Assembly: GCA_002633025.1 (NCBI GenBank)
Contig: NMRB01000188.1
Span: 405,599 to 469,598 of the forward strand
Length of the DNA stretch: 64,000 nucleotides
Source: Notospermus geniculatus
Taxonomy: Eukaryota > Nemertea > Pilidiophora > Heteronemertea > Lineidae
Direction of reading: 5' to 3'
A program made the translations under genes and the position numbers. A model generated the notes under the pieces. It searched no databases. It saw only the letters and a list, made by a program, of their open reading frames with translations, and had not been told where the DNA came from. Below are positions 1-9,924 of the stretch, piece after piece. Each line of letters begins with the position of its first letter. Position 1 is the first letter of the stretch.

Positions 1-492
1 CTTACCTGATGAAAGATAGTCACGATATAAAAGCACGTTGAACTTCTCAAGTGATGACAAGCACAGTGGCCATTGTCAGCTAAGGTTCAACATAGTATCA
101 GTCCAGTCTCAGTGTACCACTGGCTACATATAGGTGGACAGGACACCAGGTACAGAGTCACTAGGAACTTTGAAGGGCGGGAAATTCAAATACCCCTGTT
201 TTTGATTTTGTTGAATAGCACCCCCTGGTGGACAGATCTAACATTATTTTCCCTTTGAGCTGATGTAGAAAATATCAACCTATCTATTCCATCACTTTTG
301 GTCGATAAATTTATCATAGGGGCTGAGATATTGAGACATTTCATTTTGCGCAAAATGCCCCCTGGAGGGCATTATGTAGGTCAGATCGCAAAAATTTTTG
401 GTTCTGTTTCGTGTCCTTCCCAGGGCCTACCTCTCCACCAACTTTCATGACCGTGGGCCTTGCGGTTGCGAAACGTGCCAGTTTCACGGACG

Positions 493-512
493 ACACACAC
501 ACACACACACAC
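493..512 (+). repeat. (AC)n microsatellite
   Basis: Ten AC units. Confidence 0.95.
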
Positions 513-598
513 AGACAGATTTTGAACCATTTTATAGTCATATAAATAGCTCCGCTGACCTTTGGTCAGCTGAGCTAAAAATAATGAAAAAACATTAT

Positions 599-670
599 CC
601 ACCACACGGGAATCGAACCCTCGACCTCAGGGGTGTAAGCCCAACATCTTTGCAACGTGCCAATCAACAC
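599..670 (-). repeat. tRNA-like SINE head
   Basis: B box GGTTCGATTCCCGT with GAGGTCGAG arm and an anticodon-like TTGGGCTTACACCCC; A box degenerate and no acceptor stem, so not a working tRNA gene. Confidence 0.6.
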
Positions 671-852
671 ACTGAAGACAGTGGTAGAGTATTTGTCACC
701 TGGTTCCGGAAATACGGCCAGCTCGACGTTTAAGCCCAATTTTGCGTACTGTTCAGCGAGCCGGGCTTGATAAATAGCCACTTCGTAAGAAAAACTTACC
801 GAACTTCCTTCTCCCAAAACGCACAAAACATCGAAACAAAATCTGCTCTTCC

Positions 853-972
853 TCAACGGATTTTCAAGGTGCTGAGAATGCCGTTTTTAGCCAACGCAAC
901 TCGTAGTTCGGGCACAAAATTGTTGTGGAATATTTGCTGGTGGACTGGGCTGGCATTGGTTTGAAAATTCAT
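853..972 (-). CDS. Possible small ORF or first exon
   Basis: 39 codons from an ATG with an in-frame TAG just upstream: MNFQTNASPVHQQIFHNNFV then ELRVALAKNGILSTLKIR. Protein-like, but short and without confirmed splice partners. A GTAAGT donor follows at 799-794 in another frame. Confidence 0.18.
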   Translation of the reverse strand: MNFQTNASPVHQQIFHNNFVPELRVALAKNGILSTLKIR

Positions 973-1159
973 GATCTATCCTCGACCACATTCGTTCATG
1001 TGTAGAGTAAGTTAGTGACGTGACTGCCATATTGTCAGAAAGCGAACGACCCCTGGGAATGAGGTTGTAGTAGCCGTGCATACACTAGACGTAAAATCCG
1101 CGGTTTTTTTGCGGTCACACCTATGAATTGCCGGGCTTCCAGAAACCCGTGCAGTTTGA

Positions 1160-1535
1160 GTCAAGTAGGCCAAATTCTCTTCGGTGACACTAGGTGTCAT
1201 CCCATACGGCGCGGCCTACCCGACTTCACGTGTTGCATTGTCTCTCATCCACCAGAGCAGTGTCTTTTATTATTCCTTATTGTACCTCAATGACTACTTC
1301 TTTCCACTTCACATCAGAAGTCATTCGCCAAAAAAGGGACACAAAATCGTTTGTTTAATGTGAATGGATACAACAAACGTGCTCTGTTCTCTTAGTTCGC
1401 TAAATGTAAACAATAACAAATACTCCCATTGGTCGAAATGTAAATAGTCTGACCTCTCACCCTCAATCTGCATAACACAATGGGAATTCATTGAATCTGC
1501 GTTGATCTCGCCGACGACAATCGGAAATTGCCGAG
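1160..1535 (+). repeat. 376-bp direct repeat, copy 1
   Basis: Nearly identical to 1784-2158, separated by 248 bp of different sequence. Both contain the palindrome-like GGTGACACTAGGTGTCA near the start. Confidence 0.92.
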
Positions 1536-1783
1536 ATTATGATAAAACCGAAACCTAAACTCGAGCCCGAGACTGGGCCGTCGATAGATGAATAGACGAC
1601 AATAGTACTGTTTTCATTGGCTTTCACAACTAATCTGGGGTGGTGTGAGAGGTGATCCAGACCCAGCAGTCATTTTCCACCTCTTAGTTATCAATGAAGG
1701 CGGAGACACGGCCAAATGTCTAACTTATTAGCGGATTTAGTTGGTGTGTTGGGGTTTTAGTACCAGCCATGCATGCTACTTGG

Positions 1784-2158
1784 GTCAAGTAGGCAAAATT
1801 CTATTCGGTGACACTAGGTGTCATCCCATACGGCGCGGCCTGCCCGACTTCACGTGTTGCATTGTCTCCCATCCACCAGAGCAGTGTCTTTTATGATTCC
1901 TTATTGTACCTCAATGACTACTTCTTTCCACTTCACATCAGAAGTTACTCGCCAAAAAAGGGACACAAAATCGTTTATTATGTGAATGGATACAACAAAC
2001 GTGCTCTGTTCTCTTAGTTCGCTAAATGTAAACAATAACAAATACTCCCATTGGTCGAAATGTAATTATAGTCTGACCTCTCACTCCAATCTGCATAACA
2101 CAATGGGAATTCATTGAATCTGCATTGATCTCGCCGACGACAATCGGAAATTGCCGAG
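1784..2158 (+). repeat. 376-bp direct repeat, copy 2
   Basis: Second copy of 1160-1535, with scattered substitutions and small indels. Confidence 0.92.
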
Positions 2159-3206
2159 TGTAAAATTTCCGTATGCAAATGACCGCATGCAGCGCAACTG
2201 TCGTCGGGCTACTTAACTACAATGTTGTAGTTTGATGACCTATCACCGGGATTTTCGTAGACACGGGTTTGACACGGGTCTGGAAAAACACGGGTATGTT
2301 CAACAAGTGTAACCTTAGCATGTAATTCTGGCTAACGTCAGAAGACATCAATTTGGGAAGAAAAATGTGGATTCATGCTCTGTCGATGAAGATGAAGATG
2401 CAAAAATAATTGTTCATTTGTCACAATACAAACCAAGAAGGTTATGTCTTACAGTGGACATAAGAGTGGGATTGAAATCTAACACAACGTGGAAGGTTAA
2501 TGCCCGTTCCACGAATGGTTCGCCACTCACAAGAGAACGGGTTGCATGTTTAGGGTTCATGCTTAAAACGTCCCCTCCACCATGTTTTAATCTTTTAATC
2601 AATTTGATTTCAGTTTTGATATCGGATACAGGATCATGCATCTTGACTACCAAGGGTTGTGACATCGCTCCGCCCTCCGACTACGCTCGTCTCATCTCAT
2701 GTCCAGAAGCCCTTTTTATAATTCCTTATGGCAGGTTCTTGAAGACCTAATACTAATACTACCCCTACCCATATGAGCAGAAACTGAAAAATCAGTGTCG
2801 ACAGAAAAACGCGTCACTCCAGTAAAAAATGGTCAAACAATGCAACATTTATATGTCTGTGGAGCATATGGATGCATCTAGATGACCTAGGTGGATATTT
2901 GACCATAACATGTGTGGATAGAGAATGGTAATTGAAAAAAGTGTTAAAAAACCTAAAAATAAAGCATTTTTTCACAATATTTTACAATTTAGAACATACG
3001 TTAGTAATTAAGGTACATAATTTATATATGAGAAGATGCGTAATTTCATAGCGAACATAATAATCCAAACCCCATGTCTGTAGCTTGTATTGGTAGTGCT
3101 CCATGGTCATTATTATGAATCATCATATCTTATCCATTTTTCAAGATGGCCGCCATGCAGGTACCAAGCTACAGTTCCGAAAAGTCCATCATAATTTTTG
3201 TTAACC

Positions 3207-3361
3207 CTAGGCCAGGTGCGACCCCCAGAGTGCCCGTATTGGGTCTTCGGCTCTAGGCCAGGTGCGACCCCCCAGTGCCCGTATTGCGTCTTCGGCTCTA
3301 GGCCAGGTGCGACCCCCCAGTGCCCGTATTGCGTCTTCGGCTCTAGGCCAGGTGCGACCCC
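3207..3361 (+). repeat. 45-46-bp minisatellite, about 3.4 copies
   Basis: Units start CTAGGCCAGGTGCGACCCC; unit 1 is 46 bp and units 2 and 3 are 45 bp and identical. The 45-bp period is divisible by three, so long frames stay open on both strands (minus reads VAPGLEPKTQYGH repeats); this does not show coding. Confidence 0.95.
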
Positions 3362-3524
3362 GGCTCTAGATTCCATCAATATTGACCAAACTAGTTCCAC
3401 TGGTGTCCGCTTGATAATTCGAGGATCGTTGGATGAGTGTCACGAGGCCTATCCATGCAACAATGACGAACTATTTCGTCGTAGAATAACTGACCAATCA
3501 CCTTTTATCTTTTTTTCTCTGCAG

Positions 3525-3617
3525 CATGCGTTAATTTCACCTACATCCCGAAAACCAAAGGCATGAACGTAGTCATGACGTACAACAACAAGACGTTACT
3601 GAATGAAACTGTTTCGC
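3525..3617 (+). CDS. Cysteine-rich extracellular-type protein, internal exon
   Basis: A 93-bp exon between a strong acceptor (TTTTTTTCTCTGCAG, ending 3524) and donor CGC|GTAAGT. In the only useful frame it encodes 30 residues beginning CVNFTYIPKTKG and ending NETVS, with three N-glycosylation sequons (NFT, NKT, NET). It enters and leaves in phase 1, matching the exon at 4544. The pattern of a Cys, then VN-T/S, a Gly and later N-x-x-C resembles the extracellular loop of BK-channel beta subunits (KCNMB family), but similarity is weak and no membrane segment was found. Upstream exons were not located in 1-3524. Confidence 0.5.
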
Positions 3618-4159
3618 GTAAGTCTGATAATGGGGAACCCGCATGACTGCAGATGGCGCAGTCAGTATAAGACCCGAATGACGTACTGACGTCACTTTTT
3701 TCGCTGTTGACGTCACGTCGTCAAAGCATGTGTACATTTTTCTACACAATTTTCCGTGGAAATTTCCCCAAAAGACGTTGTCAGTATTGGCATCCTGTGG
3801 CATTTCTGACGAAACGAAGCAGTGATATATGGAGAACTTTGAACATGAAACAGGACAGTGTAATTTAAACAAAATTGAACCAAAGAGAGTGGTTTATTTT
3901 GGGGCAAGAAGTAAATGGAAATACTGTTAGAAAATAGGACTTCCGGGTCTTACACTGACAGCGCCACGTCGTGGCGTAGTTCTGCGGGTTCCTCATTGAA
4001 CAAGTCTATAATAGGTTTCTATTTCTGCTTACCGGTCAGCAGTGGTGCGATTGTCGAGAAGTGCCAGTGAAATTTGTTTTGGAAGAACACGCAAAAAGAC
4101 GAGGTGATCCTGGCAAAACAGCAATAAGCCCGGCGGCAGATACGCGACTCTGGCCCCGT

Positions 4160-4240
4160 CGTATTCATAAAACTACTTAAGTCTAAGTATGACACTTATC
4201 CTTTGTTCAACGCAAAAGATAAGTATCAGACTTAGACTGA
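4160..4240. repeat. Foldback element, family with 14116-14224
   Basis: Begins TATTCATAAAACTACTTAAG; inner arms AAGTCTAAGT...ACTTAGACT pair. The same left arm recurs at 14125 and, in part, at 46900. Confidence 0.75.
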
Positions 4241-4252
4241 TAATAATACATG

Positions 4253-4272
4253 TAATAATAATAATAATAATA
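4253..4272 (+). repeat. (ATA)n microsatellite
   Basis: About seven units. Confidence 0.9.
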
Positions 4273-4543
4273 GGCCTACATGGTTATATTTATATTGATG
4301 AAAGTCTTACCAGACATGCCAGCTTCTGTAGATGGCGCTGTCCGTCACTTCGTTTCATTTTGACGAACTTTCCTTGCAATGCAAACGCCGCTGGAGATCG
4401 ACTTTTCTCCAAAAGATGGCGCTGAACATCTCACAAAATCACTTTCTGCGCATCTGAGAATAATGTATTTTGTCTTTACTCGGTGTCATTCTCCTGAAAT
4501 GTAGAAACAGAACGTTTGTTAGCCTGTTTTCTTTCTTTTCCAG

Positions 4544-4851
4544 TCCGTAACCCGCCACCGCTGTGCGCCGGACTCCCATACGTCGCCACCTGGTGTACAA
4601 TATTCTACAATGTCACGTGGTCACCGGCTGTTGGCGCCTGCCTCCGATACGAGCTACGTCTCTTCAGCATCACGATTCTCAAGATCCCGATCGGATGCTA
4701 CACCTTCCCGTCCAGAGAGGGCGAGACTATCAGATATGTACGACCACCAAGCAGCCAAGCAGCCGGCAAACGACTCAGTCTCGCGCAAATCCTCCGCAAA
4801 CAGAGCGCAGAGAAGGAAAAGATAATTCATTCTCACAGAGAGATGTTGTAG
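4544..4851 (+). CDS. Cysteine-rich extracellular-type protein, probable last exon
   Basis: Acceptor TTCTTTTCCAG ends at 4543; the phase-1 join (C + TC) gives Leu, then RNPPPLCAGLPY. The frame runs to TAG at 4849-4851 and is rich in C/G third positions over its first 65 codons. Visible: six cysteines or so, one NVT sequon, and a hydrophilic tail after GCYTFPSREGET. The GCY-(x)n-REG stretch could correspond to the F-CY-P-G pattern before the second membrane segment of KCNMB proteins, but the tail here has no membrane span. A second frame over the same DNA is also open to 4825 and gives an Arg/Ser-rich peptide; splice phase favours the frame given. Function unknown. Confidence 0.45.
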
Positions 4852-4952
4852 TTTTATATCCGCCCGGTAGACGGCTCTCCAACCACTAACAATGACGTCC
4901 ACTAACAATGACGTCATCCGCAGATGTGTGGGCAATGTTAGATACATCTATT

Positions 4953-4996
4953 TAGCTGTTGTCGAGGTTACAAATTTGTAACATTGACAACAGCTA
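4953..4996. repeat. Inverted repeat (hairpin)
   Basis: TAGCTGTTGTC ... GACAACAGCTA with a near-palindromic centre TTACAAATTTGTAA. Confidence 0.85.
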
Positions 4997-5249
4997 AACA
5001 GGAAACCACATTCTCTTTCCCTGGCTGCCAATATTTCCCTGTCGTTCTGGAGACGTTTTCTTCCGGCAACACCACGTAATTGTATATTACACCGCCAGAT
5101 GGCAAGATTTGATTCAAGATTCCACAATGACGTCATCATGGACATGACCTTAGGTGGCGCAGTGATTTTTGAATTTGTAAAATACATGTTGCAATTAGCA
5201 ACAGATTTACATGGTTACATGTATTTACATGTTGCTGTTAGCAACAAGT

Positions 5250-5287
5250 ACGTGCTAAATACGACAAAATGTGTCGTATTAGCACGT
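5250..5287. repeat. 38-bp near-perfect palindrome
   Basis: ACGTGCTAAATACGACA ... TGTCGTATTAGCACGT. Confidence 0.9.
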
Positions 5288-5331
5288 CCGCGCTGACTTC
5301 AGTCTTCAAAACGTGAACCGTCATTTACTCT

Positions 5332-5578
5332 ATAGACCGTTCTCAAATTGACGTAAACAAGAAAGATCTGCGCACTTCCGCCGAAATTTCAACCATAACC
5401 TCGGTCTGAAGCTGAATGACGTGACGCAGACAGCCCCGTGACAGTGACGTCGACGACGTTGCGTCAGACTCGACCATTGCTGAATAATGGATTGCGTCAC
5501 GTCAGCCGGTTTCAGATCGAGGTTATGGTTGAGATTTTGGCGGAAGTGCGCAGATCTGGGAATTTGAGAATGGTCTAT
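5332..5578. mobile_element. Foldback MITE, family A copy 1
   Basis: Inverted arms of about 90 bp: ATAGACCGTTCTCAAATT at one end, AATTTGAGAATGGTCTAT at the other, both with GATCTGCGCACTTCCGCC inside. A second copy lies at 60708-60959. Confidence 0.9.
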
Positions 5579-5914
5579 CATTTCTCTGCATCTGGAGTGA
5601 ATTCATTCCATTCTAATACCATGTAAATGAAGAAGGAAAAATTATTCATGTATTCAATAATTATGATTTATTTACAACATGGATATTGAACTTTTACAAC
5701 GAGATTTTGAAGTAACAAATAATATAGTTCAGTTCGATGCCACAAGACGGCGTCTGAACAACCTCGTCAGTCACAATGACAGTCGCCATGCACTCGGAGA
5801 TTTCGGAGCATGGCTCGGATGTTGGAATTTCAAAGGATTCTTAAATATAATGATTATTATCTACAACATGACTAGTTACATCAAGGCATCAATTGTGGCA
5901 TAAATTACGAGTAT

Positions 5915-5920
5915 TTTATT
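5915..5920 (-). terminator. Candidate poly(A) signal of the zinc-finger gene
   Basis: AATAAA on the minus strand about 325 bases after the TAG stop of the zinc-finger gene. Spacing is reasonable, but AT-rich DNA gives this hexamer often and other copies lie further downstream. Confidence 0.3.
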
Positions 5921-6245
5921 ACAGAGATCCCGCGCAGATAATACGAATCGCAGGATGTAAATGCATCGCTGGTATTATCATGGCGGTCCTGACGAAAAGT
6001 TCCCCAGTTTGTAACGTCAACTGTTGATAGGCGCACTGATACACCAGAAGTAGTTCCATAGCACCAACGGCCAGAGGTAATTCGATTAATCCGCCAAAAA
6101 TTAATTCGAATCCAGCAAACTAGGTTCATAAATTTCCCTCTTCTTTATCCGTTGAATCCCAAATGCAATGTTCATAGCACAAGGCAGACAGCAAGGTGTT
6201 ATCAATTGTCTCTGGATCTTGTCCATTTACTCGCACGCATGCGCA

Positions 6246-6515
6246 CTAAACTGTGTGGGTATAGGAGTGAATCTTCATGTCGATCTTTTGGTGAAAGCCC
6301 TTTCCGCAATACGGGCAAACGAATGGTTTGTAGTTTGTGTGCGTGCGCATGTGTGTGTGGAGATTGGATGCACGGTTGAAGGCTTTGTTGCACGTGGTAC
6401 AGACGTAGGGTTTGACGGTCGTGTGAGTGAGGCGGTGCCTGGTTAAGTTCCCCGGCTGCCGGAACGCCCGTCCGCAGACCTCGCATTTGAATGGCTTGGC
6501 GCCTGTATGGATTCG
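6246..6515 (-). CDS. SNAG zinc-finger transcription factor, last exon (fingers 2-4)
   Basis: Terminal coding exon of 270 bp (89 residues plus TAG at 6248-6246), with acceptor TTTTCAG ending at 6516. It completes finger 1 and encodes three more regular CX2CX12HX3H fingers; the protein ends two residues after the last histidine (448 of 450). Finger cores are [28 protein letters not shown] and [14 protein letters not shown]. The KAFNR-S-L-TH and [15 protein letters not shown] patterns match FEZF fingers 3 and 4, and FHQK-DMK-H also recalls GFI1. FEZF and GFI1 have six fingers, so a four-finger C-terminus with a SNAG start is neither canonical family. It could be an invertebrate-specific paralogue. 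A candidate poly(A) signal (AATAAA, minus) lies at 5920-5915. Confidence 0.94.
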   Translation of the reverse strand, partial: RIHTGAKPFKCEVCGRAFRQPGNLTRHRLTHTTVKPYVCTTCNKAFNRASNLHTHMRTHTNYKPFVCPYCGKGFHQKIDMKIHSYTHTV

Positions 6516-6707
6516 CTGAAAAGATAAAAAAAGATGGCGGTTGTTAAGAAGAGAATTGGATAGAATATTGTATTTCCGGAAATCAGATGCATTGTGGGTG
6601 TCGCCTGAAAGACTTGCACAACTGTCGTCTCGTTTCTGAAAGTTGAAATATGTTTAAGTATGAATAAGTAAACATACGTAACTACATGGAATATGTCCTG
6701 CGCGGGA

Positions 6708-6766
6708 TAGATTGGTGTCCAATCTCACCGCAAAGTATAATCCCTAGCGGTGAGATTCGGAACCAA
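6708..6766. repeat. Intronic hairpin
   Basis: ATTGGTGTCCAATCTCACCGC pairs with GCGGTGAGATTCGGAACCAAT across a 16-base loop. Confidence 0.85.
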
Positions 6767-8896
6767 TTTGATTGCGGGGCTGTACTTTTCTTTTTTATCA
6801 ATAGAATTAAATTATTCCCGTCAGTTCATTGGGTGCAGAGCGAAGTATTGAATTACATGTATCTGTGTGTACTGGATGACATATCTTATGTCCGTCTGTT
6901 CGTCTTCAGTGACCTTGTCCAGACTCTTACGTACACTTCTGCACACAAATGTACACAAAACCCCTGCTTACTCACAGTGAACTCTGGTGAATGCATTAAC
7001 TTTGGAATGTGCGAGCAGTTAGTGCTATAAAGGAAGAAGAACTGCCAAAGGATAAGCAAATACGCCTGAAATATTTAGAACACAGCCCTTCATGACGCAT
7101 TCTCGGATTTTAACTCAAAGTTTAGCCATAGATGCGGGATGTAAACGCTGAACTATTCGCCAGCAGGTCTTGTTTTGTGTTTGTTCACCCGCAGGGCTGT
7201 CCCTCCAGAGATTTTCAACAAATATCCAGGTTTTAATGACCTAATCATTCACCTAATATATTGTTCATGATTCTACGTCAAAGCATGCATGAAATTTATT
7301 TGGATTTCATTAGGCATGGATACAAATTTGGCCTGTTCTGTTTCAACCCAAGCTCGTACATCCACCTTTACATCACATGTAGTAAAATGCACTCCGTGTG
7401 CCTTTTTTTCTCGGTTTACCGAAAGTGAAATCGTTCAATGAAGAATAGCTATTTCACGCGTCGTGACCAATCATATCACGAGAAGTGATTAACTGCGATG
7501 CGCATTATCCCGCATTTCAGATCAACATGTTAGCCCATTGGACAAAATAAAAGAGGGGATTTTAGGGGATAATACCACGGTTTAATCATGGTGAATTTAA
7601 CTTTGAATTGTTTTGGGGGGGGGGGATTCTGTACGTTGGGATTTTGCCATGCCAAATCAAGGATAAAATTCAACAGGACAGGTTTTGTGGTTTTGTGTTT
7701 TTGCACGATTTTCAATACATGTAGTCGGACACCCACCACCTTTAGAAAATCATGAAATTTATCGCACTTTGATCCAAACTGATGAATCGTTTTTGACATA
7801 CAGGTTTCAATGCGGGCGTTAGACCAACGCTTTTATGAGTGTTTTTTCGCATTTTCTCTCTAAAACTTCAGAGTCCTTGATATTTCGCCCATGAAAACAC
7901 ACCAAGCCTTTTCTAAATATCATGAAATTATTGACTACAAAGGAATAGGGGGTCTTTACTGCTTCACAACGTGACATGACGGCAAAGAATCTGTGATTGA
8001 ACTGCCAGACTTCTTATTAGCAGATTATCAGCTCAAGAGTTCATACCCCGGGCGTCTCACCCATCGGTCAGAAGCAAATCCATTCGTCGTCGTGATAATT
8101 TTGTTGGAAAGTGTGAATTAATGAAAATTGTGAAAATCGTCAAGACGTTCCACAGCAATAACGCCAACCACTCACAGCGCCTCCAAGTGGCGAAAGTTTG
8201 CAGCCAACGGCTCTCTTGTGGACTTTGTACAAATGACTTTGTTTGTACATCACTCATGACTCCTGCATTTTCCAAAAGAAAACATTATTTCAATGGTGGT
8301 GCCTGAACCTTTATCTCAATACTAACATGTTAATCAGGTGTCGCTCTCTCCGCTTGGCTCGAGCACTCCTCACCACCACCACGGTTTCTCCCGAACATGG
8401 CGTCGGCGACGCCATGTTTCTTCAGTTGAGAAAACAGCAGACGGTTGGAAAAAACACCAGCAAAATGACTTGAATTGGGCGATGTACCCTGTGACCTCAT
8501 GGAAGAAGCTCAGAACGCCATATTACACAACTAGGCACAGATGTTGATGCAAGTCCACTTTTGATAGACAAGGCAAGAGAATCGAAACTAAACCATTCTA
8601 CCCTAAAGGTGGGATAATATTATTCTAAGGTACGCTCTGATACGCAGTAGAACAAGTAAAAACAGCATATGGCTAATGCTAATCTATAAGTCTGCACAAT
8701 GGATTACGTCGCGATTACGTCATAAAGGCCACAGCCAATCAATTATTTATTTAGTTGGCCAATCAGTGGGGAATTGATGAACAAGTTTGGGAGGGATGAA
8801 GAGCGTTTAAGCGGGGTAGGTTGTGCAACCCCCTTCAATGTTGACATACACAACTAACGTGACATATTATCCTTTGCACGACCTAATATCGCTTGC

Positions 8897-9030
8897 TGAA
8901 CTGTGATGCAACCGATTTATCTGGAAGATTTTCAACTGCACCCAATCACCCCTCGACCCGTCAATTACCAAGTCGATTGAGTTCACTTTCATTGGAGTCA
9001 GATAAATCGGTTACAATTCATCACAGTTCA
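8897..9030. repeat. Foldback element
   Basis: Arms TGAACTGTGATGCAACCG and CGGTTACAATTCATCACAGT (about 30 bp each) flank about 75 bp. Confidence 0.85.
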
Positions 9031-9056
9031 AGAACCCGTGGAAATTGGCAATTCTG

Positions 9057-9310
9057 AGTTTGACCGAGGTTGGAATGCACGGCACGGCTGGAATTGGTGC
9101 AACACGTTGTGCGATAGGGAGAATTTAGAAAGCAATCGAACAACACCGTTAAAAAACGTAAAATTGCTACCAGAACAAAGTCCTCTTCGCAAATTAAACC
9201 ACCCGTTGCATCAGGATATGCTATCCTCTATTACCATGCTGAATTTCGAGGCAAAACAAAGCTTCAAAGTGTGACTTTATTGAGCCGACTTCCAGCATTA
9301 TTATATAGAT
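9057..9310 (+). repeat. Dispersed repeat, copy 1
   Basis: About 254 bp also present, with roughly 15-20% differences, at 17964-18220. Both end at TTATATAGAT. Not coding; likely part of a retroelement or long dispersed repeat. Confidence 0.8.
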
Positions 9311-9329
9311 TGGCAGAGGATAAAGACAG

Positions 9330-9700
9330 TACCGCAGCAGCCAATGAATTATGCAAATCAACTGAACAGGTCCGCGGTAGGAATTGCGTCATTTTAGCCC
9401 AAGGGGTTTGGCGTCGTGTATTCACCAACGGCGGCCATGTAATCGTTGGGAAGCAACCTTAATTCCTCGGTTTATGCAGCGGAACTCACAGCGAGGTTCG
9501 CCGCAGAATAGGCACGCAGTGACGTGATGTAATGCTGATGATTGGTCAGGAATATAAATTGTGCATCACGGGAGTTGCGCTGTAATTGCACAATCGTTTT
9601 GAATAGCTCAATTTGAGTGGCCATAATTAAACATTTGAGCAACAAATGAGTTAATTACTGGCGAGTTTTCCGCGACTAATTGCTTTGCAACCGGTCACCG
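9330..9700. promoter_or_regulatory. Candidate intronic enhancer, homeodomain/POU-site rich
   Basis: Within the 7.4-kb last intron of the zinc-finger gene. A non-repetitive stretch with an octamer-like ATGCAAAT (about 9351) and a cluster of TAAT-core sites between about 9570 and 9685 (GTAATTGC, CATAATTAAAC, TTAATTAC, CTAATTGC), close to GTGACGTGATG. Developmental transcription-factor genes often carry enhancers in large introns. The enhancer reading is inference; only the motif clustering is visible. Confidence 0.3.
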
Positions 9701-9767
9701 GATCCAAAAAGGCAGGTGTATAATCAAGAGAAGTCTCCACGGACAATGACCAGCAATTTTGGTCTTC

Positions 9768-9924
9768 GGCTGCTTTTCCACGAGACGTTTGCGGACGCGG
9801 TTTCGGTGGCGGGAGCGGGTGCGGGTGAAACAGCTAATGGGAAATACGTTGGCTGTTTCACTCGCACCCGGACCCGCGCCCGCCTCCTATTCCGCGTCCG
9901 CAAACGTCTCGTGAAAAAGCAGCC
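9768..9924. mobile_element. Foldback MITE
   Basis: Arms of about 35 bp, GGCTGCTTTTCCACGAGACG to its complement at 9924, with inner GTGAAACAGC/GCTGTTTCAC pairs. A long open frame here is a by-product of the symmetry. Confidence 0.88.

Larger units (their letters stand above)
1079..2330 (+). mobile_element. Element whose compact copy lies inverted at 19.7-19.95 kb
   Basis: Its left 70 bp (about 1079-1150) and right 130 bp (about 2190-2320) match, in reverse orientation, 19880-19950 and 19700-19850. The copy at 19.7 kb lacks the direct-repeat interior. This suggests a short mobile element into which the duplicated segment was inserted or expanded. Confidence 0.55.

Noticed and set aside
1-57. 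Minus-strand exon ending CATCAG|GTAAG at the window edge
   Set aside because: The donor is perfect but no acceptor with an open frame could be fixed within view.
2367-2750. 127-codon plus frame and an 83-codon opposing minus frame
   Set aside because: Both look mildly protein-like but have A/T-ending codons and no splice sites; neither could be preferred.
4305-4440. Minus-strand exon-like segment before GTAAGA at 4313
   Set aside because: Contains repeated CAGCGCCATCT words typical of local repeats and an upstream in-frame stop without an acceptor.
5905-6129. 74-codon minus frame downstream of the zinc-finger stop
   Set aside because: Lies in the probable 3' UTR, and the opposite strand is equally open.
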